DNA from: Flavobacterium sp.
GTDB lineage: Bacteria > Bacteroidota > Bacteroidia > Flavobacteriales > Flavobacteriaceae
DNA length: 64,000 bases
Direction of reading: 5' to 3'
Assembly (NCBI GenBank): GCA_016714905.1
Contig: JADKBW010000018.1
Span: forward strand, 1-64,000
Shown in pieces: positions 34,413 to 42,588 of the stretch. Positions within the stretch are counted from its first letter, which is position 1. Every line of letters begins with the position of its first letter. Position numbers and translations under genes: made by a program. Below the pieces are notes generated by a model. That model was not told where the DNA came from. It ran no database searches and saw only the letters and a program-made list of their open reading frames with translations.

Positions 34413-35024
34413 TTGAATTCCACTGACACATTTCGAACCCTTTCGTCCGCGTCGGAAGAAATCCTTTTCAAAGAAAAAAATAGCAAGTTTTTCGGCTATG
34501 CCTTTCCAATCACTTCTGAAGAAGAAGTAAAGCCCATTATCGATCATTTAAGGAAGAAACATTTTAATGCCGGGCATTTTTGTTACGCCTATCAATTGGG
34601 AACTACAAAAAGAATTTATCGAGCCAATGACGATGGCGAACCTAGTAATAGCGCGGGAATGCCTATTTTTGGACAAATCCAATCCTTCGATTTGACCAAT
34701 GTTCTAGTCGTCGTTGTTCGTTTTTTTGGAGGCACCAAATTGGGTGTCGGAGGCCTGATTTCGGCCTATAAAACTGCCGCCCAAATGGCTTTGGAACAGG
34801 CGGAGATTATCGAAAAAACAATTGATATCCATTTCCAGATTCATTTCGACTATAAGAACATCAATAAAGTAATGCGCATTATAAAGGAAAAAAATTTGAC
34901 CATTATAAGTCAAAAAATGGATTCAAATTGCGAAATTGAAATTGCAACTCGAAAAAGTAACGAAAAAACGGTTTACGGGTCTTTTCAAAATTTATTCGAC
35001 GTAGAAGTAAAAATAATCGAATAA
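34413..35024 (+). CDS. YigZ/IMPACT family protein
   Basis: A 203-residue protein of the UPF0029/IMPACT family: EEILFKEKNSKFFGYAFPI, HFNAGHFCYAYQLG, DDGEPSNSAGMPIFGQIQSF and VVVVRFFGGTKLGVGGLISA. A C-terminal DUF1949-like ferredoxin fold follows (FQIHFDYKNINKVMRIIKEK). Function is not settled. The start appears to be TTG at 34413, 6 bases after the HAD stop; no ATG lies at the right place. Ends 1 base from the stop of the convergent thioesterase. Confidence 0.87.
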   Translation: MNSTDTFRTLSSASEEILFKEKNSKFFGYAFPITSEEEVKPIIDHLRKKHFNAGHFCYAYQLGTTKRIYRANDDGEPSNSAGMPIFGQIQSFDLTNVLVVVVRFFGGTKLGVGGLISAYKTAAQMALEQAEIIEKTIDIHFQIHFDYKNINKVMRIIKEKNLTIISQKMDSNCEIEIATRKSNEKTVYGSFQNLFDVEVKIIE

Positions 35025-35025
35025 A

Positions 35026-35420
35026 CTACGATTGAATGATCTCCAAAATTTCTGTCGGAGGAACCATCGGTCTACCTGTTTTCATATTAACGAAAACCAA
35101 AATAAAATGAGCAGTTGTTAACAAGTCGTTTTGCTCACCCCAAATTTCACAATCAAATTCAATCTTGACGGAACTGTATTTCTTGAATTTTGTTTTTATA
35201 GTCAAAAGATCATCATATCGCGCGGGCTTTTTATAATTGAGTGTCATCGATACAATGGGAAGAGCAATGCCACTTTCCTCAAGACTTTTGTAAGAAACAC
35301 CTTTGCTTCTCAGCCACTCCACCCGACCCATCTCAAAAAAGGAATGTAACTTCCATGATAAACAACACCCATTTGATCGGTTTCTGAATAACGAACTCTT
35401 ACCTGAATTTCATGTTCCAT
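35026..35420 (-). CDS. Acyl-CoA thioesterase (4HBT hotdog), frameshifted
   Basis: The N-terminus is in one frame from the ATG at 35420 (MEHEIQVRVRYSETDQMGVV, then YHGSYIPF). The rest is in another (FEMGRVEWLRSKGVSYKSL, then ALPIVSMTLNYKKPARYDD and a stop at 35026). Together they make a normal ~131-residue YbgC/4HBT hotdog thioesterase with the catalytic Asp in SETDQMGVVYH. The break is at a homopolymer at about 35333-35338: six T on the coding strand where seven restore the frame. A sequencing error is likely. Convergent with YigZ, with one base between the stops. Confidence 0.82.
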
Positions 35421-35620
35421 AAGGTTTTTCTGTATAATTTAAAGAAGCTTTAGAGGAATAAAAAAGGAGTCTTACAACAATATTTTTTATAAATCAACCT
35501 CAATTTTATTTTTTTTTAACGAATTTTGTTCACATATTTGTTACCCCAAAATAAAGGAAGAAAACAACTGTTTTTCTTTGTAGGATAACCTTTAATAAAA
35601 ATACAAATTTATAACTAATT

Positions 35621-37048
35621 ATGAGCAAAACTGCGCAATCAGTATGGGAAAATTGTCTACTTTTTATTAAGGACAATATCCAAGATCAAGCCTACAAAAC
35701 TTGGTTCGAACCGATTAAGTCTGTTGAGCTTACTGATAATGCCTTATACATTCAAGTTCCAAGCAAATTTTTTTACGAATGGTTAGAAGAACATTACGTA
35801 AAATTACTGAAAGTTGCCCTTACAAAAGAACTTGGAAAGAATGCCAAATTGCTCTACAAGATCAAAATGGAAAACACCTACGGTAATAAGCAACCATTTA
35901 CGGAACAATTACCTAGCGCCCATAGAAGTTCTATAAAATCTCAGGAAGTAGACGCTCCATTCAAAAACTTAAGCCCAGAATTAAAGAATCCATTCGTGAT
36001 TCCAGGAATTCGAAATCTTAAGATTGAATCACAGTTAAATGCCAATTATAGTTTTGAGAATTTTCTCGAAGGAGATTCCAACAGATTAGCACGTTCTGCC
36101 GGTATGGCAGTTGCCAACAAACCTGGCGGGACCTCTTTTAATCCACTACTTATTTTTGGTGGCGTTGGATTAGGGAAAACACACCTTTCCCACGCTATCG
36201 GTGTAGAAATTAAAGATAAATATCCAGAAAAAACAGTCCTATATATTTCTGCTGAAATCTTTACACAACAATATATTGATTCCGTAAAGAAAAATAACAG
36301 AAATGACTTCATCCATTTTTATCAATTAATTGATGTCTTAATTATTGATGATGTTCAATTTTTATCTGGTAAATCAGGAACGCAAGACGTGTTCTTTCAT
36401 ATATTCAACTACTTACATCAAAATGGCAAACAGGTAATTTTGACTTCAGACAAAGCACCTGTTGACATGCAAGATATTGAACAACGATTGCTTTCTCGTT
36501 TCAAATGGGGATTGTCAGCAGAATTGCACCAGCCCGATTATGAAACTAGAATATCGATCTTGAAAAACATTCTATATCGCGACGGCGTAGATATGCCAGA
36601 CGAAATCATAGAATATGTGGCGCGCAATATCAAATCAAATGTCAGAGAACTAGAAGGTGCAATCATTTCTTTAATTGCCCAGTCTTCATTCAATAAGAAA
36701 GAAGTGACAATCGAATTGGCGAAACACGTTGTGGAGAAATTTGTAAAGAATGTAAAAAGAGAAATCTCTATCGAATACATTCAAAAAACAGTTTCCGACT
36801 ACTTCCAATTGGATTTAGAAATCTTACAGTCAAAAACCAGAAAGAGACATGTCGTACAAGCACGCCAACTCGCCATGTTTTTTGCAAAGAAATTTACCAA
36901 AGCGTCATTAGCAAACATTGGTTCCCAAATTGGCGACCGTGACCATGCAACTGTTTTACATGCTTGCAAAACGGTTGATAATTTAGTCGCTACTGACAAA
37001 CAATTCAAAAAATTTGTGGAAGACATTCACAAAAAATTATCCTTGTAA
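35621..37048 (+). CDS. dnaA: Chromosomal replication initiator protein DnaA
   Basis: A 475-residue DnaA: domain I (SVWENCLLFIKDNIQDQAYK, TWFEPIKSVEL), a linker at about residues 90-140, the AAA+ domain with Walker A (FGGVGLGKTHLSHAIG) and Walker B (VLIIDDVQFLSGK), sensor LLSRFKWGLSAEL, and the C-terminal DNA-binding helix-turn-helix with DRDHATVLHACKTV. It opens the origin and starts replication. The 200-base upstream gap contains no cluster of TTATCCACA boxes, so oriC may not be adjacent. It is followed 2 bases later by the phosphatase gene. Confidence 0.97.
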   Translation: MSKTAQSVWENCLLFIKDNIQDQAYKTWFEPIKSVELTDNALYIQVPSKFFYEWLEEHYVKLLKVALTKELGKNAKLLYKIKMENTYGNKQPFTEQLPSAHRSSIKSQEVDAPFKNLSPELKNPFVIPGIRNLKIESQLNANYSFENFLEGDSNRLARSAGMAVANKPGGTSFNPLLIFGGVGLGKTHLSHAIGVEIKDKYPEKTVLYISAEIFTQQYIDSVKKNNRNDFIHFYQLIDVLIIDDVQFLSGKSGTQDVFFHIFNYLHQNGKQVILTSDKAPVDMQDIEQRLLSRFKWGLSAELHQPDYETRISILKNILYRDGVDMPDEIIEYVARNIKSNVRELEGAIISLIAQSSFNKKEVTIELAKHVVEKFVKNVKREISIEYIQKTVSDYFQLDLEILQSKTRKRHVVQARQLAMFFAKKFTKASLANIGSQIGDRDHATVLHACKTVDNLVATDKQFKKFVEDIHKKLSL

Positions 37049-37050
37049 AA

Positions 37051-37521
37051 ATGCCAGTTAAGATTTTGATGGTTTGCCTAGGCAACATCTGCCGTTCCCC
37101 TTTGGCAGAAGGAATATTAATGTCTAAACTTCCTAGAAAATCATTTGTTGTTGAATCTGCCGGAACAGGCAATTGGCACGTTGGGAAACAACCCGACGAA
37201 CGATCCATTGCCATTGCTAAGAAAAACGGAATCGATATTTCTCACCAACGCGGAAAACAATTTACTCCTGCAGATTTTGATGACTATGATTATATCTACG
37301 TCATGGATTCGTCCAATTACAATGATGTGGTTAATCTAGCTCAAAATCAAGAACAAAAAGAAAAAGTTCAACTCATTCTAAACGAAATTTTTCCAGGCGA
37401 AAACGTAGATGTTCCCGATCCATATTACGGTACTCAATTTGGATTTGAGACTGTTTTTAAAATGCTCGATGAAACTTGTGATAGTATTGCGCAAAACTTA
37501 ATTGCGAAACACAGCTCGTAA
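37051..37521 (+). CDS. Low-molecular-weight protein-tyrosine phosphatase
   Basis: A 156-residue LMW-PTP: the P-loop CLGNICRSPLAEGI near the N-terminus with Cys nucleophile and Arg, ESAGTGNWHVGKQPDERS, and the general-acid motif DVPDPYYGTQFGFETVF near the C-terminus. It hydrolyses phosphotyrosine, often in exopolysaccharide control. Tightly linked with dnaA and the RsmI-like gene (2- and 3-base gaps), a layout I recall from flavobacteria. Confidence 0.95.
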   Translation: MPVKILMVCLGNICRSPLAEGILMSKLPRKSFVVESAGTGNWHVGKQPDERSIAIAKKNGIDISHQRGKQFTPADFDDYDYIYVMDSSNYNDVVNLAQNQEQKEKVQLILNEIFPGENVDVPDPYYGTQFGFETVFKMLDETCDSIAQNLIAKHSS

Positions 37522-37524
37522 TTC

Positions 37525-38244
37525 ATGAATACAACAACTCTAGGAAAACTGTATCTAATTCCCATTACTCTGGGAGAAAATGATCCTACAGAAGTACTGC
37601 CAATTACTATAAAAACAACCATCGCGGCTATTGACGACTACATTGTCGAAAATGAAAAGACTGCCCGAAAATTTATTAAGAGTATCTATCCCGAAAAAGT
37701 ACAAGCCACACTTCGATTAAGCACTTTGAATAAACATACTCAAGTCGAAGAACACAAGAAAATGCTGCAAGCGTGCCTTGAGGGAAGAAATACAGGCATC
37801 ATGAGCGAATCTGGCTGTCCAGGAGTTGCAGATCCAGGTGCCGTTATTGTGAAATTAGCACATCAAATGGGCATTCAAGTGGTTCCATTGGTCGGACCAT
37901 CTTCGATATTGTTGGCGTTAATGGCTTCTGGTATGAACGGACAGAGTTTTGCTTTTAATGGTTATCTTCCTATCGAAAAGAGCGAGAAGAAATCAGCTTT
38001 GAAAAACTTAGAGAAACTTTCCGCCGATAAAAACCAAACCCAAATTTTTATCGAAACACCTTATCGAAATAACAAACTGCTTGAAGATATGTTGCAGGTA
38101 TTACAACCAAATACACATCTTTGCGTTGCGACCGATATTACACTGGAAACGGAATACATCAGAACAATGCGTGTACAAGATTGGAAGAAAACGAAAGTCG
38201 ATCTGCACAATCGTCCAACTATTTTTATCATTGCAGTCGTTTAA
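37525..38244 (+). CDS. RsmI-like SAM-dependent methyltransferase (tetrapyrrole methylase fold)
   Basis: A 239-residue methyltransferase: GKLYLIPITLGENDPTEVLP at the N-terminus, IMSESGCPGVADPGAVIVKL and VVPLVGPSSILLALMASGMN, FNGYLPIEKSEK, and IFIETPYRNNKLLEDML. These are the motifs of RsmI, which methylates the 2'-O of C1402 in 16S rRNA. The protein is shorter than E. coli RsmI and is the short Bacteroidota form, so the target is inferred. Last gene of the dnaA cluster. Confidence 0.85.
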   Translation: MNTTTLGKLYLIPITLGENDPTEVLPITIKTTIAAIDDYIVENEKTARKFIKSIYPEKVQATLRLSTLNKHTQVEEHKKMLQACLEGRNTGIMSESGCPGVADPGAVIVKLAHQMGIQVVPLVGPSSILLALMASGMNGQSFAFNGYLPIEKSEKKSALKNLEKLSADKNQTQIFIETPYRNNKLLEDMLQVLQPNTHLCVATDITLETEYIRTMRVQDWKKTKVDLHNRPTIFIIAVV

Positions 38245-38300
38245 CCTTTTTTGATTGAAGCGAAAAAGGAGTCTAAACGACTTCATTCACAAACAGGCAT

Positions 38301-38328
38301 AAAAAAAGACCTTAATAAAAGGTCTTCT
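38301..38328. terminator. Intrinsic terminator between convergent genes
   Basis: AAGACCTT (38307-38314) and AAGGTCTT (38319-38326) form a stem. An A-run on the left gives the T-run for the minus-strand lysozyme-like gene ending at 38331. Confidence 0.75.
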
Positions 38329-38330
38329 GT

Positions 38331-38966
38331 TTATTTTATCTTTGGGTTGTTCTCCGCGATAATTCCTGAAGTTTCATAACCTCCAAAATCCCGCATATAA
38401 CTCTTTACAGAGGTGCCATAATCATCCTTGCACTTCCGCTTTCCTCCAGTTTTCAGAAATCGTTTTACTGAACCAGCGCCACCCAAGTGTGCAGCAGCCA
38501 ATATCCCAGATTCGGTAATCTTGACACCAGATATTATACTTCCCGAATACGCTTCAATTTCGTTTTTTAACTCCCATTTGTTTTTTGCTAGTAATGCTAC
38601 GAATGCTTTTTCTTGCAATTTTGGGCTCTTCATAAAAGCTGCTGTATCAGTAATCCCAATAGTTTGCAGTGTTTCTGCACCAAATTGGTATTTCCCCATA
38701 TAGCCAAGAGAATTTATTTTGTGGTATTTACCTTGTGATTCTTTAAAAGCAAGTGCTTCTTTAAATCCAATAAAAAATCTACCGGTGAAAGGTACATTTC
38801 TATTGGCGTAATCATTTGGATTTTGGGAGGGAAACAAATAGGAAATTTCTTTTTGATAATTAGACTCGAACCAATTGTGGTTACTTGTATTGACAGGCTT
38901 AAAACCTGAACTTATAAACACGATGAACAAAGTCAAACCACTATAAAATACCCATTTCTTAATCAT
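38331..38966 (-). CDS. Lysozyme-like / transglycosylase-fold secreted protein
   Basis: This 211-residue protein has an N-terminal signal or membrane helix (VFYSGLTLFIVFISSGF). A domain resembling the lysozyme-like fold follows: IGFKEALAFKESQGKYHKIN (catalytic Glu candidate in KESQG), SLGYMGKYQFGAETLQTIG, and GILAAAHLGGAGSVKRFLKT. Flavobacterial members are often named peptidoglycan-binding proteins, but no LysM repeat is visible. It probably cleaves or binds peptidoglycan in the periplasm. Convergent with the dnaA operon and located beside mltG. Confidence 0.75.
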   Translation of the reverse strand: MIKKWVFYSGLTLFIVFISSGFKPVNTSNHNWFESNYQKEISYLFPSQNPNDYANRNVPFTGRFFIGFKEALAFKESQGKYHKINSLGYMGKYQFGAETLQTIGITDTAAFMKSPKLQEKAFVALLAKNKWELKNEIEAYSGSIISGVKITESGILAAAHLGGAGSVKRFLKTGGKRKCKDDYGTSVKSYMRDFGGYETSGIIAENNPKIK

Positions 38967-39064
38967 ATATTGTTTTTCTTCTCAACCTGTCACCTCGAGA
39001 AATTTCTGCGCTGCAAATGTACAACATAAAATATAAAACTGAATATCAATTAGTTAAAGTTTTT

Positions 39065-39982
39065 CTAAAAGTAAAAATAGTGAAAAGTGAAATCTCCGCG
39101 ACTACTGATTTCAAACGTTGGAGCTGGAATTTTGATCGAATTAAAAATTTCAAAAACAGTCTTCAAAAGAGGTGATTTCGTCTTTATTTTTGTCAAATCG
39201 GCATCGAAACTCAAATAAAATTGTCTAAATCTTTCTGATTCTGGAAGAAAAACCGTGTTCACCAACTCCTCATTTCCAGTAATCATCCCTTCAGCACCAT
39301 AACCGACGGCGATATTAAGCCAAGTGGGTATTTTTGACTCTTTAAAAAAGGAATGCACATTCGCCGACAACCAATAGGTTTGTCCATTATAATCCTTCAA
39401 GACTTGTTCACTAAAGGAACTTCCCAATACATTCGGACGAGCCGAAGCATAAGGCGTGGTATGAAAGGAAAATTTAGGGGTGATTCGCTGTTCTTTCCAA
39501 AGTAATTCTTGAGAAATAAACAAAGCAGTTCCAGCGGCATTGGCACCAATATCTCCCAAAGATGCACCCCAATTCGAAGAATAACCATCCATAACCTCAA
39601 CAGCAGAAAGAAACGCGAAACCCAAACTGGCGCCGTAAATAAGCTGATTTTTTTTACTCACGCCACTCCAAGCCAAAGTGCTTTTGCCGACGTTACCGAG
39701 ATGATAGGAAGAAAAAACATGGCCCGCTTTATCCATTTGCAACCACTCTGCGTTATCATTGACATAACGAAAACTAGATCGAGGGTAATCAGCGTACCAT
39801 AATTCATTTAAACCAACCAAAACTCCTGCAGCTGCGGTCGCTTGGGCAATCACAACGGCATTTCTTCGAGTAACATGCAAAGAATCCGAAGGTTTCAAAA
39901 AATGATCTACTTTATTTTGCGCAAAAATATTTGTACAAAAAGCAAATAACAGTAGAGCGCTTAATAATGAAATTGATTTCAA
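39065..39982 (-). CDS. DUF2279 (YfiM-like) lipoprotein/outer-membrane protein
   Basis: A 305-residue protein with a signal peptide (MKSISLLSALLLFAFCTNIF) and the DUF2279 region: NELWYADYPRSSFRYVNDNA, WLQMDKAGHVFSSYHLGN, ASLGFAFLSAVEVMDGYSSN and GASLGDIGANAAGTALFISQ. The C-terminus ends in aromatic strands (FEISSRGDFTFHYFYF), suggesting outer-membrane association. No function is established. It is the last gene of the dapF-GNAT-mltG-DUF2279 run. Confidence 0.87.
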   Translation of the reverse strand: MKSISLLSALLLFAFCTNIFAQNKVDHFLKPSDSLHVTRRNAVVIAQATAAAGVLVGLNELWYADYPRSSFRYVNDNAEWLQMDKAGHVFSSYHLGNVGKSTLAWSGVSKKNQLIYGASLGFAFLSAVEVMDGYSSNWGASLGDIGANAAGTALFISQELLWKEQRITPKFSFHTTPYASARPNVLGSSFSEQVLKDYNGQTYWLSANVHSFFKESKIPTWLNIAVGYGAEGMITGNEELVNTVFLPESERFRQFYLSFDADLTKIKTKSPLLKTVFEIFNSIKIPAPTFEISSRGDFTFHYFYF

Positions 39983-39985
39983 AAC

Positions 39986-41029
39986 CTATCGTTTAATACC
40001 TTGTTGGGAAATCCACGCAACGTATTTCTGACGATTCTGTTCGTGTTGAGCTGGAGTAACGGCAAATTCATGATAACCAAAGCGTGTGACACTAGCGCAA
40101 AAATAAATGTAGTTGTGTTGTGCCGGATTCAATACCGCATCCAAGGCAGTAATGTCGGGCATGGCTATTGGACCTGGAGGCAAACCTTCATATTTATAGG
40201 TATTATATGGTGAATCGGTTGCCAAGTCTTTGTTTAATACTCGCTTAATCACTTGATTAAAATCATTGGACAGCAATTTCACTGCATAGATAACCGTCGG
40301 GTCAGCCTCCAACTTCATCCCTTTGCGCAGACGATTGAGGTACACACCAGCAACAATAGACCGCTCATCATTCTTAACCGTTTCTTTATGAACAATTGAA
40401 GCTAAGACTCCTACTTGAATCGGCGTCAAATTGAGTTGCTTCGCTTTTTCCAAACGATCAGCATTCCAGAATTTGCGATACTCTTTAGCCATTTTGTCTC
40501 TAAACTTTATAGCCGAAGTGTTCCAGAAAAACTCGTAGGAATTCGGCACAAAAAGACACAAAACGTTATCCGTCGTAAATCCGTTTTCGGTCAAAAATTG
40601 TTGATCGGTAAAAGCATTCATCAAACTCAAACTATCTGCTTCAATCTGCGAGCCGATTCGCCCAGCAAAATTCTCCAATCGTTCTTGATTATTGAAAGCT
40701 AAATTTACGGGCACATTCTGACGCAGCGAATTAATAATTTCATTGCTATTCATCCCTTTCTTCAAAAGAAATTTTCCGGATTTATCTTGACGGTCTGGAT
40801 AGGCTTTCTTATTTGCAACTTTATCAAAACGATCCATGTCCTCAATATAGGGACGCACTATTTCCTTTACTTGCTCGTAAGTGGCATCTGACGGAATATA
40901 TACATATACTTCATTTTCCGAAAAACGGGTGTTGTCTGAAAAAATGTCCCGATACATCAGATAGCCGTATCCTATTAATACTGTTATTACGACGACCGAA
41001 ATGATGGCTGCTATTCTTTTAAAATTCAA
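39986..41029 (-). CDS. mltG: Endolytic peptidoglycan transglycosylase MltG
   Basis: A 347-residue YceG-domain protein with one N-terminal membrane helix (IAAIISVVVITVLIGYGYLM) and a LysM-like subdomain. The catalytic core has ASIVHKETVKNDERSIVAGV (Glu catalyst) and YLNRLRKGMKLEADPTVIYA, then DSPYNTYKYEGLPPGPIAMP, and ALDAVLNPAQHNYIYFCAS near the end. It cuts nascent glycan strands and sets their length at the inner membrane. It lies in an operon with dapF and a GNAT gene, linking precursor supply and wall processing. Confidence 0.95.
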   Translation of the reverse strand: MNFKRIAAIISVVVITVLIGYGYLMYRDIFSDNTRFSENEVYVYIPSDATYEQVKEIVRPYIEDMDRFDKVANKKAYPDRQDKSGKFLLKKGMNSNEIINSLRQNVPVNLAFNNQERLENFAGRIGSQIEADSLSLMNAFTDQQFLTENGFTTDNVLCLFVPNSYEFFWNTSAIKFRDKMAKEYRKFWNADRLEKAKQLNLTPIQVGVLASIVHKETVKNDERSIVAGVYLNRLRKGMKLEADPTVIYAVKLLSNDFNQVIKRVLNKDLATDSPYNTYKYEGLPPGPIAMPDITALDAVLNPAQHNYIYFCASVTRFGYHEFAVTPAQHEQNRQKYVAWISQQGIKR

Positions 41030-41033
41030 AATA

Positions 41034-41567
41034 TTATTTTTTAGGATTGATTAACTGAAATAGAATTTCGTCTTTGTACTTCCCATCGACCAAATTCCAT
41101 TGTTTCTTGATACCAATTTGTTGAAAACCAAATTTAGTAAAAAGCGCAAGACTGGCGGTATTATCTTCGCCAATATTCGCGTATAACTGATTTAAATTTA
41201 ACTGTTGGAAAGAATATCTTATTACTAAGTTTAGTGCTTCTCCACCCGTCCCTGAATTTCTGTCTTCTTCATTCTGAATAACAATTCCCACACCTGCCCT
41301 ATTATTCTTCGGATCAAAATCAAACAAATCAATGAGGCCAATTGCGGGAAAATCTTGATTTCGACAAATAGCTAAGCGCAATTGCTTCGCTTCATAAATA
41401 TCTTGATGGGCATTTTTTAGATATTGCCGGATCAAAAAACGACTATAAGGGGTTTGTGTATTACTCACTTCCCATATAGATTCATTGTTTTCCATCGCAT
41501 ACAAGAACTCCAAGTCATTGGGCTCAAGTGCTCTCAAATAAATAGATTTCCCTTGTAGTGTTAGCAT
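41034..41567 (-). CDS. GNAT family N-acetyltransferase
   Basis: A 177-residue RimJ/RimL-type acetyltransferase: IYLRALEPNDLEFLYAMENN at the N-terminus, FPAIGLIDLFDFDPKNNRAG, the acetyl-CoA loop (EDRNSGTGGEALNLVIRYSF), and LNQLYANIGEDNTASLALFT, then KFGFQQIGI. The substrate is unknown. Its start overlaps the end of dapF by 7 bases, so translation is probably coupled. Confidence 0.88.
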   Translation of the reverse strand: MLTLQGKSIYLRALEPNDLEFLYAMENNESIWEVSNTQTPYSRFLIRQYLKNAHQDIYEAKQLRLAICRNQDFPAIGLIDLFDFDPKNNRAGVGIVIQNEEDRNSGTGGEALNLVIRYSFQQLNLNQLYANIGEDNTASLALFTKFGFQQIGIKKQWNLVDGKYKDEILFQLINPKK

Positions 41568-42342
41568 GCAATAGATCCTTTAAATACAAAAGTTGCTGGA
41601 CCTTTCAAGCAAACATCGGCATAAGCATTCCCTTTTTTTACAAATGTAATTTCAAGCTTTCCGCCTTCTACAAAAATGACGATCGAATTCGCTGAAGTTT
41701 TGCCTAACGCATGCATCGCAATGGCCACCGCTGTCGCTCCTGTTCCACAAGATAAAGTTTCATCTTCAACACCGCGCTCGTAAGTTCTTATAGCAAAGAA
41801 GCGTTATCTATTTGCTTGACAAAATTGACATTACTTCCAGCATCACCATACAGATGACCATATCTAATTTGACTTCCCTGAATTTTTACATCTATTTTAC
41901 TCAAGTCATCAACCAAAGTAACGTGATGCGGAGAACCGGTATTGAGAAAAACGTAATCCGATTGGATATCGATATCAGAAACGTCGCTCATTTGAAGCGA
42001 AACAGTATTATGGTCAAAGATTGTCGCATGGTGTATCCCATCAACTGCGGAAAATACGGTATGTTCAGCAATTAGTCCAAGTTGCTTTGCAAAAGCAACG
42101 ATGCATCTTCCACCGTTACCACACATCGAACTCAGATTGCCATCGGAGTTATAATACACCATTTTGAAATCAGCATCAACATCATTTTCTAATAAAATCA
42201 ATCCATCCCCACCAATGCCAAAACGACGATCACATAAATGTTTCACCAAAGCATGATCCTCTTTTGGAAAAATTAACCCACGATTATCAACCATGACAAA
42301 ATCATTTCCAGTGCCTTCGTATTTATAAAATGAAATCTCCAT
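41561..42342 (-). CDS. dapF: Diaminopimelate epimerase, frameshifted
   Basis: From the ATG at 42342 (MEISFYKYEGTGNDFVMVDN) the frame carries YNSDGNLSSMCGNGGRCIVA (first catalytic Cys) and NTGSPHHVTLVDDLSKI, then stops at 41788. The next frame continues with IRTYERGVEDETLSCGTGAT (second catalytic Cys) and ends at 41561. The two parts make a complete ~260-residue epimerase converting LL-DAP to meso-DAP for lysine and peptidoglycan. A single missing base at about 41790-41805 (GCTTCTTTGCTATAAG context) explains the break. As the gene is normally essential in DAP-type cell walls, an assembly error is more likely than inactivation. Confidence 0.88.
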
Positions 42343-42504
42343 AATGGGTTTGAAAGAAACCAAAGGTACAAATTCTCACCAAAAATATTTGACAATTTTA
42401 TTTAGAGTCATTCAATGTTCAATACTACAAAAGCAAAACCTAACAAATATGATTTGATGTGACATTTTGCAACTTTACAAATCAACTTCCTATAAAATGG
42501 AAAA

Positions 42505-42537
42505 AGGAAAACCGCTTCAGGAATAAAGCGGTTTATT
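42505..42537 (-). terminator. Intrinsic terminator of the LRR gene
   Basis: AAACCGCTT...AAGCGGTTT (42509-42534) between the LRR stop (42589) and the dapF start; A/T runs on both sides. Confidence 0.7.
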
Positions 42538-42588
42538 TTTTCTTTAATAGAGCGGACTTTGCAATACTACCTTTTTGGACTAAATAGC

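Noticed and set aside
35421..35620. oriC next to dnaA
   Set aside because: The gap has AT-rich stretches and one loose match (TTGTTCACA), but no cluster of TTATCCACA boxes. Strand-skew analysis would be needed to place the origin.
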